A stretch of 64,000 nucleotides of DNA from Skermanella rosea. Lineage in GTDB: Bacteria > Pseudomonadota > Alphaproteobacteria > Azospirillales > Azospirillaceae. Positions 57,060 through 64,000 of this stretch are shown here, piece after piece. Where the stretch lies: assembly GCF_016806835.2 (NCBI RefSeq), contig NZ_CP086111.1, positions 1,285,001 to 1,349,000 of the forward strand, given 5' to 3'. Within the stretch, counting starts at the first letter, position 1. Each line of letters opens with the position of its first letter. Below the pieces are notes generated by a model that did no database searches, was not told the origin of the DNA, and saw nothing but the letters and a program-made list of their open reading frames with translations. Both the position numbers and the translations under genes were made by a program.

Positions 57060-57359
57060 CTATACGCTTTTCCACTCCTGCACAGGCGGCCATTGTTGGG
57101 CGGCGTGAAGCACGCGAAGGATCGTCACCGCGCGAGTGTCTTCGGTATAGACAACTACGTAATTTGTTCGAACCACCATTTCGCGTGTGCCGGCGACTCG
57201 GCCGGTCCGGTAGAGCTTCGGATGTTCAGGCAGCTTTGCAGTCTTGGCCTCAATGTCGTTCTTTAGACGCTGAGCGGCGTCCAAATTGTCATCTGATATG
57301 TAATCAAGTATTGCCAGGAGATCGGCGCGGGCCGTTTCCCGCCACTCAAGCACCGCCAC
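57060..57359 (-). CDS. RelE/ParE-superfamily toxin
   Basis: The product is 99 aa: VLEWRETARADLLAILDYIS at the N-terminus, RVAGTREMVVRTNYVVVYTE in the core and ILRVLHAAQQWPP at the end are the ParE/RelE fold pattern. It is translated together with the antitoxin, whose 3' end overlaps it by 14 bases. Whether it is an mRNA endonuclease (RelE) or a gyrase inhibitor (ParE) cannot be told from these motifs. Confidence 0.9.
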   Translation of the reverse strand: MAVLEWRETARADLLAILDYISDDNLDAAQRLKNDIEAKTAKLPEHPKLYRTGRVAGTREMVVRTNYVVVYTEDTRAVTILRVLHAAQQWPPVQEWKSV

Positions 57360-57645
57360 GACGTTTCCTGTCGATCAAGGCTTGAGCTTCGTCCATGACA
57401 TGCTGATGAGGTGCCGCTGGGCTTGTGTCGGCCAGCGCCTCGTGAACCTTGGCCCGAAACCATTCGTCATAAGCTTCAGGTGTCGCAGTCAATCCGATCG
57501 GCAGCGCGCCTTCTTTGGCAATGCGCGTAAGCAAGATACGTACGGCATCCGAGACAGTGAGGCCGACATTGGCGAGCTTTTCCGTTGCGTCAGCCTTGAG
57601 TTTGTCATCCACGCGGATGTGCAGCATTGATGTCTGGGCAACCAT
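57346..57645 (-). CDS. RelB/DinJ-family antitoxin
   Basis: The product is 99 aa with an N-terminal ribbon-helix-helix: MLHIRVDDKLKADATEKLAN and LTVSDAVRILLTRIAKEG, typical of RelB/DinJ. The C-terminal part wraps the toxin. Just upstream an 18-bp perfect palindrome fills the promoter spacer, consistent with autorepression by the complex. Confidence 0.9.
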   Translation of the reverse strand: MVAQTSMLHIRVDDKLKADATEKLANVGLTVSDAVRILLTRIAKEGALPIGLTATPEAYDEWFRAKVHEALADTSPAAPHQHVMDEAQALIDRKRRGGA

Positions 57646-57670
57646 CGCCGGTTCTCCTGTTGTAGGCTCC

Positions 57671-57700
57671 TATCATGTATCTCAATTGAGATACGATCAA
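57671..57700 (-). promoter_or_regulatory. relBE-type promoter and 18-bp palindromic operator
   Basis: GTATCTCAATTGAGATAC (57677-57694) is a perfect 18-bp palindrome about 30 bases before the antitoxin start. On the minus strand it lies exactly between TTGATC (57700-57695) and ATGATA (57676-57671), so it fills the -35/-10 spacer. This is a strong candidate for the ribbon-helix-helix operator. Confidence 0.7.
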
Positions 57701-58016
57701 GGGCGTAATGTCCCCGGGGTGGGCGTGTGGCCAGTGCGTGATCTACGGTGTGTTTACTTGGATGTCGAAACTTGTTCTTCATCCTGATCGGGCTTGCCCT
57801 GCGGGGCTCAATCAGCGAAGGCCTGATGAAGCCCGCTGGGAGATGACCGGATCAAGTCCGGTCATGACGGAAGGAGCGCTTTTGGTTGCCTGATACATTG
57901 TTGGGTACTGGCAAAACTCTTGTCGGACAGCCTTGGACTTGGCGGATAAATCGGCCTATAGGCAGGCCGGCGTGGGTGTTTGCAATTCCACATCGCCGAG
58001 CGCCGTGAAAGGAACC
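57701..58016. other. Gap between antitoxin promoter and fatty acid transporter
   Basis: About 320 bases with no convincing gene; it contains the second CTTGA-loop palindrome. No clear terminator for the minus-strand transporter gene was found. Confidence 0.45.
57843..57865. repeat. CTTGA-loop intergenic palindrome, copy 2 (inverted)
   Basis: ATGACCGGA and TCCGGTCAT are exact inverted 9-bp arms around TCAAG, the reverse complement of the CTTGA loop of copy 1 at 55392. Confidence 0.65.
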
Positions 58017-59333
58017 TCACCCCCACAGCAACCCCGCCGAAATCACCACCCCCGACACGACCAGCACGATCAGGCAGAACCCCATCACGTCCTTCGCCTT
58101 CAGCCCCGCGATCGCCAGGGCCGGCAGAGCCCAGAAGGGTTGGATCAGGTTGGTCCAGGCGTCGCCCCAGGCGACGGCCATGGCGACCTTGGGGAGGTCG
58201 GCCTTCAGCTCCATCGCGGCGGGAAGCATCACCTGGGACTGCACCGCCCACTGGCCGCCGCCCGAGGGGATCAGGATGTTCAGCAGGCCGGCGCTCCAGA
58301 AGGTGAAGAGGGGTAGGGTGTCGGAGGTGGAGAAGGAGACGAACCATTCGGACAGGCTCCGGGCCAGGCCCGATTCCACCATCATCCCCATGATGCCGGC
58401 GTAGAACGGAAACTGGATGACGATGCCGGCGGCACCCTTCACGGCCTCCTGGAGGCTGTGGAGGAAGCGGTAGGGCGTGCCGTGCAGCAGGATGCCGAGG
58501 AACAGGAACGTGAAGTTGACGATGTTCAGGTTCAGCGCCAGGCCCTTGTCGATCACATAGAGCGCGATGAACAGCAGGCCGAGCCCCCCGACGATCCAGG
58601 AGATCGCGCGGCTCTGCTCCAGCCGGTCGGCCGGGCGGTCGATTCGGCCGGCGTCCTCCGGGTCGGTGTCCACCAGCTTGGCCGGGTCCACGTGGACGGG
58701 TTGGCCGCCGTGGCCCAGCATCAGGCGGTTGGTCAGCGGGATCAGGACGAACAGGGCGGCGACGATGATCAGGTTGTAGCTGCTGAAAAGCGTCTGGCTG
58801 GTCGGGACGATGCCGATCAGGCTTTCGGTGAAGTGGCCGGGAGTGGCGATGGTCAGGGGGACCGAGCCGGAGAGGCCGCCGTGCCAGATCACGAAGCCGG
58901 AATAGGCGCTGGCGATCAGCAGGCGGTAGTCAACCGTCGGGACGGCGCGGGCGAGCTGGCGGGCGAACAGGGCGCCGATGACGAGGCCGAAGCCCCAGTT
59001 GATCCAGCTCGCCGCCAGGGACACCAAGGTGACCATGACGATGGCCTGTCCCGGCGTCTTCGCCAACCGGGCGATGGCGGACAGTATGCGCCTGAAGAAG
59101 GGCGTGCTGGCCAGAACGAAGCCGGTCACCAGGACCAGCACCATCTGCATGCTGAATTCCAGCAGCTGCCAGAACCCGCCGCCCCAGTAACGGGCCATGG
59201 CAAGCGGCGAGGCGCCTTCGAACAGGATGCCGGCGGCATAGACGAGCAGGGTCAGCAGCAGCACGAGAACGTAGGGGTCGGGCAGATAGCGCTCGACCAA
59301 GTTCGTGGACCAGTTGGTTGCTGCGCCCAGCAT
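58017..59333 (-). CDS. AtoE-type short-chain fatty acid transporter
   Basis: The product is 438 aa with many hydrophobic spans. RYLPDPYVLVLLLTLLVYAA near the N-terminus, NWGFGLVIGALFARQLAR, and the C-terminal PSGGGQWAVQSQVMLPAAME block are typical of the TIGR00366/AtoE family, which takes up short-chain fatty acids such as acetoacetate or butyrate. No ato catabolic genes are adjacent. It stands between two toxin-antitoxin pairs on the same strand. Confidence 0.9.
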   Translation of the reverse strand: MLGAATNWSTNLVERYLPDPYVLVLLLTLLVYAAGILFEGASPLAMARYWGGGFWQLLEFSMQMVLVLVTGFVLASTPFFRRILSAIARLAKTPGQAIVMVTLVSLAASWINWGFGLVIGALFARQLARAVPTVDYRLLIASAYSGFVIWHGGLSGSVPLTIATPGHFTESLIGIVPTSQTLFSSYNLIIVAALFVLIPLTNRLMLGHGGQPVHVDPAKLVDTDPEDAGRIDRPADRLEQSRAISWIVGGLGLLFIALYVIDKGLALNLNIVNFTFLFLGILLHGTPYRFLHSLQEAVKGAAGIVIQFPFYAGIMGMMVESGLARSLSEWFVSFSTSDTLPLFTFWSAGLLNILIPSGGGQWAVQSQVMLPAAMELKADLPKVAMAVAWGDAWTNLIQPFWALPALAIAGLKAKDVMGFCLIVLVVSGVVISAGLLWG

Positions 59334-59428
59334 TGGCGTCTCCCCCTTGTTGATTCCGTGCCGGCGTGCGGTGCCGGGTCGGGTGTTTGCGGGAGATCAA
59401 CCCGTTGGGGCGGCGGAAGTTCAGGGCT

Positions 59429-59920
59429 TCAGGACGGAGACAGTGGAACCGGTTGATCGAGTCCGGTGCCGGCATCGGCACCCAGGACGGAACACAGAAG
59501 CGGGTGTCGCGGCGTGGCGAAAGGGTCGATGATCGTCACCCCCCGCCAAGTGAACCCTTGGTGCATGTCTTCGGACAGCAGCAAACGGCATCCTGCATCG
59601 GCGGCAACTGCCAGGATCACGGCATCCCAAGCGGAAATGCCATGGTCAACGGTCAGATCCATGGCCGCAGCCAGCGCAGACGCGGTCGTGCCGTGGGTCG
59701 GGAAGCTGTCTTGCCATGCCAGCACCGCCCCACGCGCCTCGGCGGGCGGACGTTTGGCCTTGCGGGTCAGCACTCGAAACAACTCTCCCAAGACCTGTAC
59801 CGGAACCACGACGTTGGTCAGCGGAAGCGCCGCGATCAGCGATAATGCGCGCGTTCGGGGCACGGAACCGTTGATGCCTTCCGCATACACCAGGACGTTG
59901 GTGTCGAGAGCCACCTTCAC
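59429..59920 (-). CDS. PIN-domain toxin (VapC-like)
   Basis: The product is 163 aa. The acidic residues of a PIN nuclease are visible: VALDTNVLVYAEG, the Glu in LGELFRVL, SAWDAVILAVA and LLLSEDMHQG. It probably cleaves RNA when freed from the antitoxin. The ATG overlaps the antitoxin gene by four bases. The C-terminal ~25 residues extend past the PIN fold. Confidence 0.88.
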   Translation of the reverse strand: MKVALDTNVLVYAEGINGSVPRTRALSLIAALPLTNVVVPVQVLGELFRVLTRKAKRPPAEARGAVLAWQDSFPTHGTTASALAAAMDLTVDHGISAWDAVILAVAADAGCRLLLSEDMHQGFTWRGVTIIDPFATPRHPLLCSVLGADAGTGLDQPVPLSPS

Positions 59921-60195
59921 GCCCGGGTTCCACCAAGCGGCGTGGTCTCGGGATCACTATCGTAGTCATAGAGTTCGTCCCGGTCCCACGTGCCGATGTC
60001 GGTTACCGGCTGGTCTCGCAGCCTGGACAGAAGTGCGTCGTGCGCCCGCATCCTGGCACGAAGCTCGTCATCCGCCGGCGCCAGCGTCGCGACAGGGGTG
60101 CCGTGTGACGTGACGATATACGATGTGCCCTTCCGGACTTCATGGAGCAAATGGGAGAATTGCCGGTTGGCTTCCGCCGCGGTGATCGTCTTCAT
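59917..60195 (-). CDS. Phd/YefM-family antitoxin
   Basis: The product is 92 aa with MKTITAAEANRQFSHLLHEV and SYIVTSHGTPVATLAPAD, the Phd/YefM N-terminal DNA-binding pattern. The C-terminal part (GTWDRDELYDYDSD) is acidic and likely binds the PIN toxin encoded by the overlapping gene downstream. A 12-bp tandem repeat lies just before the start. Confidence 0.88.
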   Translation of the reverse strand: MKTITAAEANRQFSHLLHEVRKGTSYIVTSHGTPVATLAPADDELRARMRAHDALLSRLRDQPVTDIGTWDRDELYDYDSDPETTPLGGTRA

Positions 60196-60224
60196 GCCGG
60201 CCTCTCCTGTAGGTGATCACGCTA

Positions 60225-60249
60225 CATTCATGCCGGACATTAATGCCGG
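60225..60249 (-). promoter_or_regulatory. Tandem 12-bp repeat before the Phd-type antitoxin
   Basis: CATTCATGCCGG (60225-60236) and CATTAATGCCGG (60238-60249) differ at one base and are one base apart (13-bp period). The location, 30-54 bases before the start codon, suits an autoregulatory operator. Confidence 0.5.
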
Positions 60250-60326
60250 TGCCGTGGAGAGGGGAAGGGTTTTCGAGGGAAGCGATGCGAAGCCGGCTCC
60301 CCGGTGCCGGCTCCGCCCGCAGCGCG

Positions 60327-60503
60327 TCAGTCGATGATCGTGCCGAGCAGGCCGCCGCCCGCGCCGCCGATCAGGGCTCCGCGCTTGCCGTCCACGGCAT
60401 AGCCGCCGGCGGCGCCGACTCCCGTGCCGACCATCTGTTCCGTCGAGCATGCTCCCAGCGCCAGCAGGGCGAATACAACACCGATAAGCTGCTTCTTGCT
60501 CAT
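60327..60503 (-). CDS. Small glycine-zipper lipoprotein
   Basis: The product is 58 aa. MSKKQLIGVVFALLALGACS carries a lipobox (LGAC), then AAGGYAVDGKRGALIGGAGG forms a glycine-zipper of the type seen in small outer-membrane lipoproteins. No further domain is present. The ATG was placed at 60503 because the signal peptide begins there. Confidence 0.8.
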   Translation of the reverse strand: MSKKQLIGVVFALLALGACSTEQMVGTGVGAAGGYAVDGKRGALIGGAGGGLLGTIID

Positions 60504-60584
60504 GATTTGATCTCCTTCTGAGCATTTAACAGACAAGCCGGTGATTCATTCCCTGGGGCGACGGGGTGCGGCGGCGGTACTGCT

Positions 60585-61565
60585 TCAGGCCTTGCCGGAC
60601 TTCTTCGCGGCTACTTCTCGCGTCTCGGCCACCGGGGTCAGCGCGCCGCGGCCGTCGAACCAGGAGACGAGATTGTCCACCACGAGCTGGCCCATGGCGT
60701 TGCGGGTGTGGACCGTGCCGGAAGCCACGTGGGGCAGCAGCACCGTGTTCTCCATCGCGATCAGCTCGGCCGGGACGTTGGGCTCGTCGGCATAGACGTC
60801 CAGGCCGGCGGCCAGGATCGCCCGGGAGCGGAGCGCCTCGATCAGGGCGGCCTCGTCCACCACGGTGCCGCGGCCGACATTGACGAAGATGCCGTCTGGG
60901 CCGAGGGCTTCGAAGATCTCGCGGCCGACCATCCGCTCGGTCGAGGCGCCGCCGGGAATGACCGAGATCAGCACGTCCACCTGGCGGGCCAGATCGACCG
61001 CGTCGGCGACATAGGCGTAGTCGACGCCGTCCTGCCGGGTGCGGCCATGGTAGGAGATCGGCAGGCCGAAGGCTTCGAGTCGCTTGGCGATGGCCTTGCC
61101 GATCCGGCCCAGGCCGAGGATGCCGACCTTGCGCCCACGCAGCGACGCGGTAAGCGGGAAGGCTCCCGAGGGCCACTTTCCGTCGCGCAGGTGGCGTTCG
61201 GCCTCCGGGATGCGGCGGACCGTCGAGATCAGCAGGCCGATCGTGAGGTCCGCGACCTCGTCGGTCAGCACGTCGGGCGTGTTGGTCACGACGACGCCGT
61301 TGCCGCCGGCCCACTTGGCGTCGATCTGGTCGTAGCCGACGCCGAAGGCGGAGACGATCTCCAGCGCGGGGAGCCTGCCCATCAGCTGCTCGTTCAGCGG
61401 GGCGTGCCCGCCGGCGGCGATGCCGCGGATCCGGGGGCCGTGCTCGGCCAGGAAGGCGTCCCGGTCGGCGACCTCCCACAGACGGTGAACGGTGAACAGC
61501 CGGTCGATCTGGTCGGCGACCACGGGCATCATCGGGGCGATCTGAAGGATTTCCGGGCGGGCCAT
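60585..61565 (-). CDS. 2-hydroxyacid dehydrogenase (D-isomer-specific type)
   Basis: The product is 326 aa. The NAD(P)-binding motif is VGILGLGRIGKAIAKRL, and the catalytic block runs from NVGRGTVVDEAALIEAL through DVYADEPN to LPHVASGTVHTR (Arg, Glu and His). This is the glyoxylate/hydroxypyruvate reductase group. The ATG at 61565 was preferred to 61580. It is divergent from an RraA-like gene, and the region between is likely a shared promoter. Confidence 0.92.
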   Translation of the reverse strand: MARPEILQIAPMMPVVADQIDRLFTVHRLWEVADRDAFLAEHGPRIRGIAAGGHAPLNEQLMGRLPALEIVSAFGVGYDQIDAKWAGGNGVVVTNTPDVLTDEVADLTIGLLISTVRRIPEAERHLRDGKWPSGAFPLTASLRGRKVGILGLGRIGKAIAKRLEAFGLPISYHGRTRQDGVDYAYVADAVDLARQVDVLISVIPGGASTERMVGREIFEALGPDGIFVNVGRGTVVDEAALIEALRSRAILAAGLDVYADEPNVPAELIAMENTVLLPHVASGTVHTRNAMGQLVVDNLVSWFDGRGALTPVAETREVAAKKSGKA

Positions 61566-61754
61566 GGCTTGTATCAGCACCTTTGTTGTCTCTTCCCTCC
61601 GCCTTGTGTCCGGCGGCTACACACCATGGCGCGTCTGTCAACTCCAGGCAAGTTTCGTTCCAAAAGAAAACAAGCTTTGTCGTGGCATAAAGCCGCGTTA
61701 CAGTTCTCGAAAGCCTCCGGACCAGAGAGGCGACATCAGGGGGGAGATGAGCCC

Positions 61755-62459
61755 GTGGCGACTGGCACGGACATTCTCGATACCATACGCACGCGGCTTT
61801 TCACGGCCGTGCTGGGCGACGTCATGGACACGCGCGGGCTGACCCGCCAGTTCCTGCCGCCGGCGATCCGCCCGATCGATCCCGACACCGCTCCCGCCAG
61901 GGTGATGGCCGGCCGCGCCATGCCCGTGCTGGAGGCCGACTGCTGCGGCGACGTGGAGTGGCGGGGGGCCGGGCAGGGGGGAGGCAATCCTTTTCCATTC
62001 GGGCTGATGCTCCGCGCGCTCGACGAGCTGCAGCGGGACGAGGTCTATGTCTGCACCGGCGGCTCGCCGCGCTACGCGCTGTGGGGCGAGCTGATGAGCA
62101 CGCGCGCCCGTACGCTGGGAGCGGCGGGGGCGGTGGTGGACGGGTTCCACCGCGACACGCTGGGGATCAGGAAGCTCGGTTTCCCGGTGTATTCCCACGG
62201 CTCCTATGCCCAGGACCAGCGGATGCGCGGGCGGGTCATCGACTTCCGCTGCCCGATCGAGTTCGGCAACGGCGTCCGGATCGATCCCGGCGACGTGATC
62301 GTCGCCGACATCGACGGGGTGGTGGTCGTTCCGGCCGACCATGCCGCCGACATCGTGGCACTGGCGCTGGAGAAGGTCGAGGGCGAGGAGAGCGTCCGGC
62401 AGATGATCGAGCGGGGCGAGCGCACCGAGGACATCTTCGGGAGGACCGGCATCATGTAG
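61755..62459 (+). CDS. RraA-family protein
   Basis: The product is 234 aa from a GTG start preceded by a GGGGGAGA ribosome binding site. VLGDVMDTRGLTRQFLPP, GAAGAVVDGFHRDT (the RD pair) and DPGDVIVADIDGVVVVP are conserved RraA/HMG-aldolase-type blocks. Family members are RNase E inhibitors or aldolases/decarboxylases acting on 4-hydroxy-4-methyl-2-oxoglutarate-type acids. With the adjacent dehydrogenase and ABC binding protein, a catabolic enzyme is more likely than an RNase regulator. Confidence 0.85.
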   Translation: MATGTDILDTIRTRLFTAVLGDVMDTRGLTRQFLPPAIRPIDPDTAPARVMAGRAMPVLEADCCGDVEWRGAGQGGGNPFPFGLMLRALDELQRDEVYVCTGGSPRYALWGELMSTRARTLGAAGAVVDGFHRDTLGIRKLGFPVYSHGSYAQDQRMRGRVIDFRCPIEFGNGVRIDPGDVIVADIDGVVVVPADHAADIVALALEKVEGEESVRQMIERGERTEDIFGRTGIM

Positions 62460-62534
62460 CGGAGTCGGAGAACGCGCCGGGCCCGGTGTTGCCTGATGGA
62501 ACAATCAAAAAAACGAGAACGGGGAGAAGAAGCG

Positions 62535-63902
62535 ATGAAGTCACTGTTGGGTGCGGTTCTGGCCGTCTGCATGGCGGCGACGGCGGGCCAGGCGATGGCC
62601 CAGGAAAAGCTGAACGTCTATTGGGTCAAGGGCTTCTACAAGTCCGAGGACGACGCGCTGTTCGAGGCGATCCGGAAGTTCGAGCAGAAGACCGGGGTCA
62701 AGGTCGAGCTGTCCCAGTATCCCGTGCAGGACATGATCCCCAAGACGGTCGCGGCGCTGGATTCCGGCACGCCTCCGGATGTCGCCTATGCCGACGTCTA
62801 TGATTTCCAGGTCACCGGCAAATGGGCCTTCGAGGGCCGGCTGGAGGATATCACCGACGTCCTGGAACCGATGAAGGACCGGTTCGCGCCGAACACCGTG
62901 GAGACGGCGTACCTGCTGAACGAGAGCACGGGCAAGCGCGCCTATTACGCCTTCCCGATCAAGCAGCAGACCATGCATATCCAGTACTGGATCGACATGC
63001 TGAACGAGGCGGGTTTCCAGGAATCCGACATTCCCAAGACCTGGAAGGAATACTGGGCCTTCTGGTGCAGCAAGGTGCAGCCGGCCTACCGCAAGGCGTC
63101 TGGCCAGCGGGCCTACGGCATCGGGCAGCCGCTGGGCGTGGACAGCAGCGACTCCTTCTATTCGTTCCTGACCTTCGCCGACGCCTACAACGTCAAGATG
63201 GTCGATGACGACGGCAAGCTGCTGGTCGACGATCCCAAGGTGAAGGAAGGGCTGGTCGGCGCGCTGACCGACTATACCGAGCCGTACGCCAAGGGTTGCG
63301 CGCCGCCGTCGGCCACGAGCTGGAAGGACCCGGACAACAATGTCGGCTTCCACAACAAGACCACGGCCCTGACCCACAACGCGACCATCTCGATCGCGGC
63401 CAAGTGGCTGGACGACATGAACAACGCGACCCTGACCCAGGAGCAGCGGGACCAGGCCAAGAAGAACTATGACCAGCTGATCCGCACGGCGGGTTTCCCG
63501 CAGAAGCCCGACGGCAGCAAGATGGTGTACCGCGCGGCGGTCAAGACCGGCGTGATCTTCTCCAACGCCCGCAACAAGGAGCGCGGCAAGGAATTCGTGA
63601 AGTTCCTGCTGGAGGAGGAGAACCTGACCCCCTATGTCGAGGGCTCGCTCGGCCGCTGGTTCCCGGTCACCAAGGAGGGGCAGGAGCGTCCGTTCTGGAA
63701 GGCCGATCCGCACCGGCTGTCGGTCTACAACCAGTTCAAGGACGGCACCGTGACCTTCGAGTTCACCAAGAACTACAAGTTCACGATCCTGAACAACGAG
63801 AATGTCTGGGCCAAGGCGGCCAACCGGGTCATCAACGAGAAGGTGCCGGTGGACAAGGCCGTGGACGAGATGATCGCCCGCATCAAGGCGGTCGCGGGCT
63901 GA
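62535..63902 (+). CDS. ABC transporter extracellular solute-binding protein (family 1)
   Basis: The product is 455 aa with a signal peptide ending AGQAMA-QE. It has the bilobal binding-protein pattern of carbohydrate-type family 1 (EQKTGVKVELSQYP, TPPDVAYADVYDF, FPIKQQTMHIQYW). The ATG at 62535 follows GGGGAGAAGA. It would deliver a sugar or polyol to permeases encoded after the window. It is probably in one transcript with the RraA-like gene. Confidence 0.9.
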   Translation: MKSLLGAVLAVCMAATAGQAMAQEKLNVYWVKGFYKSEDDALFEAIRKFEQKTGVKVELSQYPVQDMIPKTVAALDSGTPPDVAYADVYDFQVTGKWAFEGRLEDITDVLEPMKDRFAPNTVETAYLLNESTGKRAYYAFPIKQQTMHIQYWIDMLNEAGFQESDIPKTWKEYWAFWCSKVQPAYRKASGQRAYGIGQPLGVDSSDSFYSFLTFADAYNVKMVDDDGKLLVDDPKVKEGLVGALTDYTEPYAKGCAPPSATSWKDPDNNVGFHNKTTALTHNATISIAAKWLDDMNNATLTQEQRDQAKKNYDQLIRTAGFPQKPDGSKMVYRAAVKTGVIFSNARNKERGKEFVKFLLEEENLTPYVEGSLGRWFPVTKEGQERPFWKADPHRLSVYNQFKDGTVTFEFTKNYKFTILNNENVWAKAANRVINEKVPVDKAVDEMIARIKAVAG

Positions 63903-63919
63903 TCCCGGCACGATGAGGC

Positions 63920-63948
63920 GGAGGGGCGGCGGGACGCCGCCCCTCCGC
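63920..63948 (+). terminator. Strong hairpin between binding protein and permease
   Basis: A perfect 13-bp stem (63920-63932 with 63936-63948) with a GGA loop. There is no good T-tract, so it may act as a leaky terminator or an mRNA stabiliser that raises binding-protein levels over the permease genes, as is common in ABC operons. Confidence 0.6.
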
Positions 63949-63973
63949 GGTGCCCGCTTCCTATTCCACCACA

Positions 63974-64000
63974 ATGGCGGACGCGATGAACACGGTAGCG
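63974..64000 (+). CDS. Probable start of next gene (ABC permease?), cut by window end
   Basis: Only nine codons (MADAMNTVA) are present after the hairpin. A permease gene is expected at this place in such an operon, but nothing in nine codons can confirm it. A second in-frame ATG is at 63986. Confidence 0.3.

Overview
The window is high-GC DNA from an alphaproteobacterium. The ribosomal and RNA polymerase operon order, the ATP12-family F1 assembly chaperone, the many PAS-type hybrid kinases and the large chemotaxis cluster suggest Rhodospirillales, of the Azospirillum or Skermanella kind. That placement is inference from gene content; no 16S gene is present. Nearly every stretch is coding, and the long antisense ORFs are codon-bias shadows.

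Layout. 1-5.26 kb is the end of the spc operon and the alpha operon: rplO (3' end), secY, adk, then a strong promoter-like site, rpsM, rpsK, rpoA, rplQ and a textbook terminator. 5.3-12.6 kb holds housekeeping genes, several overlapping by 4 bases: a small lipoprotein, a Deg/HtrA protease, rarA, a DUF429 protein, crcB, an RluA-type pseudouridine synthase, a HAD phosphatase, an ATP12 chaperone and an SCP2 protein. 12.6-16.7 kb is a catabolic unit: a LysR regulator divergent from a CitMHS transporter and a two-gene AtuA/DUF1446 module. 17.0-20.2 kb is a soluble four-PAS hybrid kinase with REC and Hpt domains, divergent from a TPR-GT61 glycosyltransferase. 22.4-25.3 kb has a YihY/BrkB membrane protein and a stress-type DUF2382 (YsnF) cluster, followed by an HU gene.

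26-32 kb is looser accessory sequence: small ORFs, a GT2 glycosyltransferase, an AT-richer gene-free stretch of nearly 1 kb, a GMC oxidoreductase with a small secreted partner, and tRNA-Leu(UAA). 32.1-36.4 kb has a CinA-like protein, a hybrid kinase overlapping a LuxR-type response regulator, and a Mug-type DNA glycosylase.

36.6-50.2 kb is the most interesting part: thirteen co-directional genes, STAS, cheY, cheA, cheW, mcp, cheR, cheD, cheB, a soluble receptor, a second STAS, an anti-sigma-type ATPase, and two tandem REC-PP2C proteins. The chemotaxis array appears wired to a partner-switching module. The first of the two phosphatases has lost metal-binding residues while its receiver domain is intact, so it may be a pseudophosphatase.

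50.2-64 kb contains a DUF455 ferritin-like protein, cysQ, an orphan form II CoxL-like molybdenum hydroxylase, an SRAP protein, tRNA-Leu(CAA), a RelBE-type toxin-antitoxin pair with a clear palindromic operator, an AtoE-type fatty acid transporter, a Phd/VapC-type pair, a glycine-zipper lipoprotein, a 2-hydroxyacid dehydrogenase divergent from an RraA-like protein, and an ABC solute-binding protein whose permease gene probably begins at the window edge.
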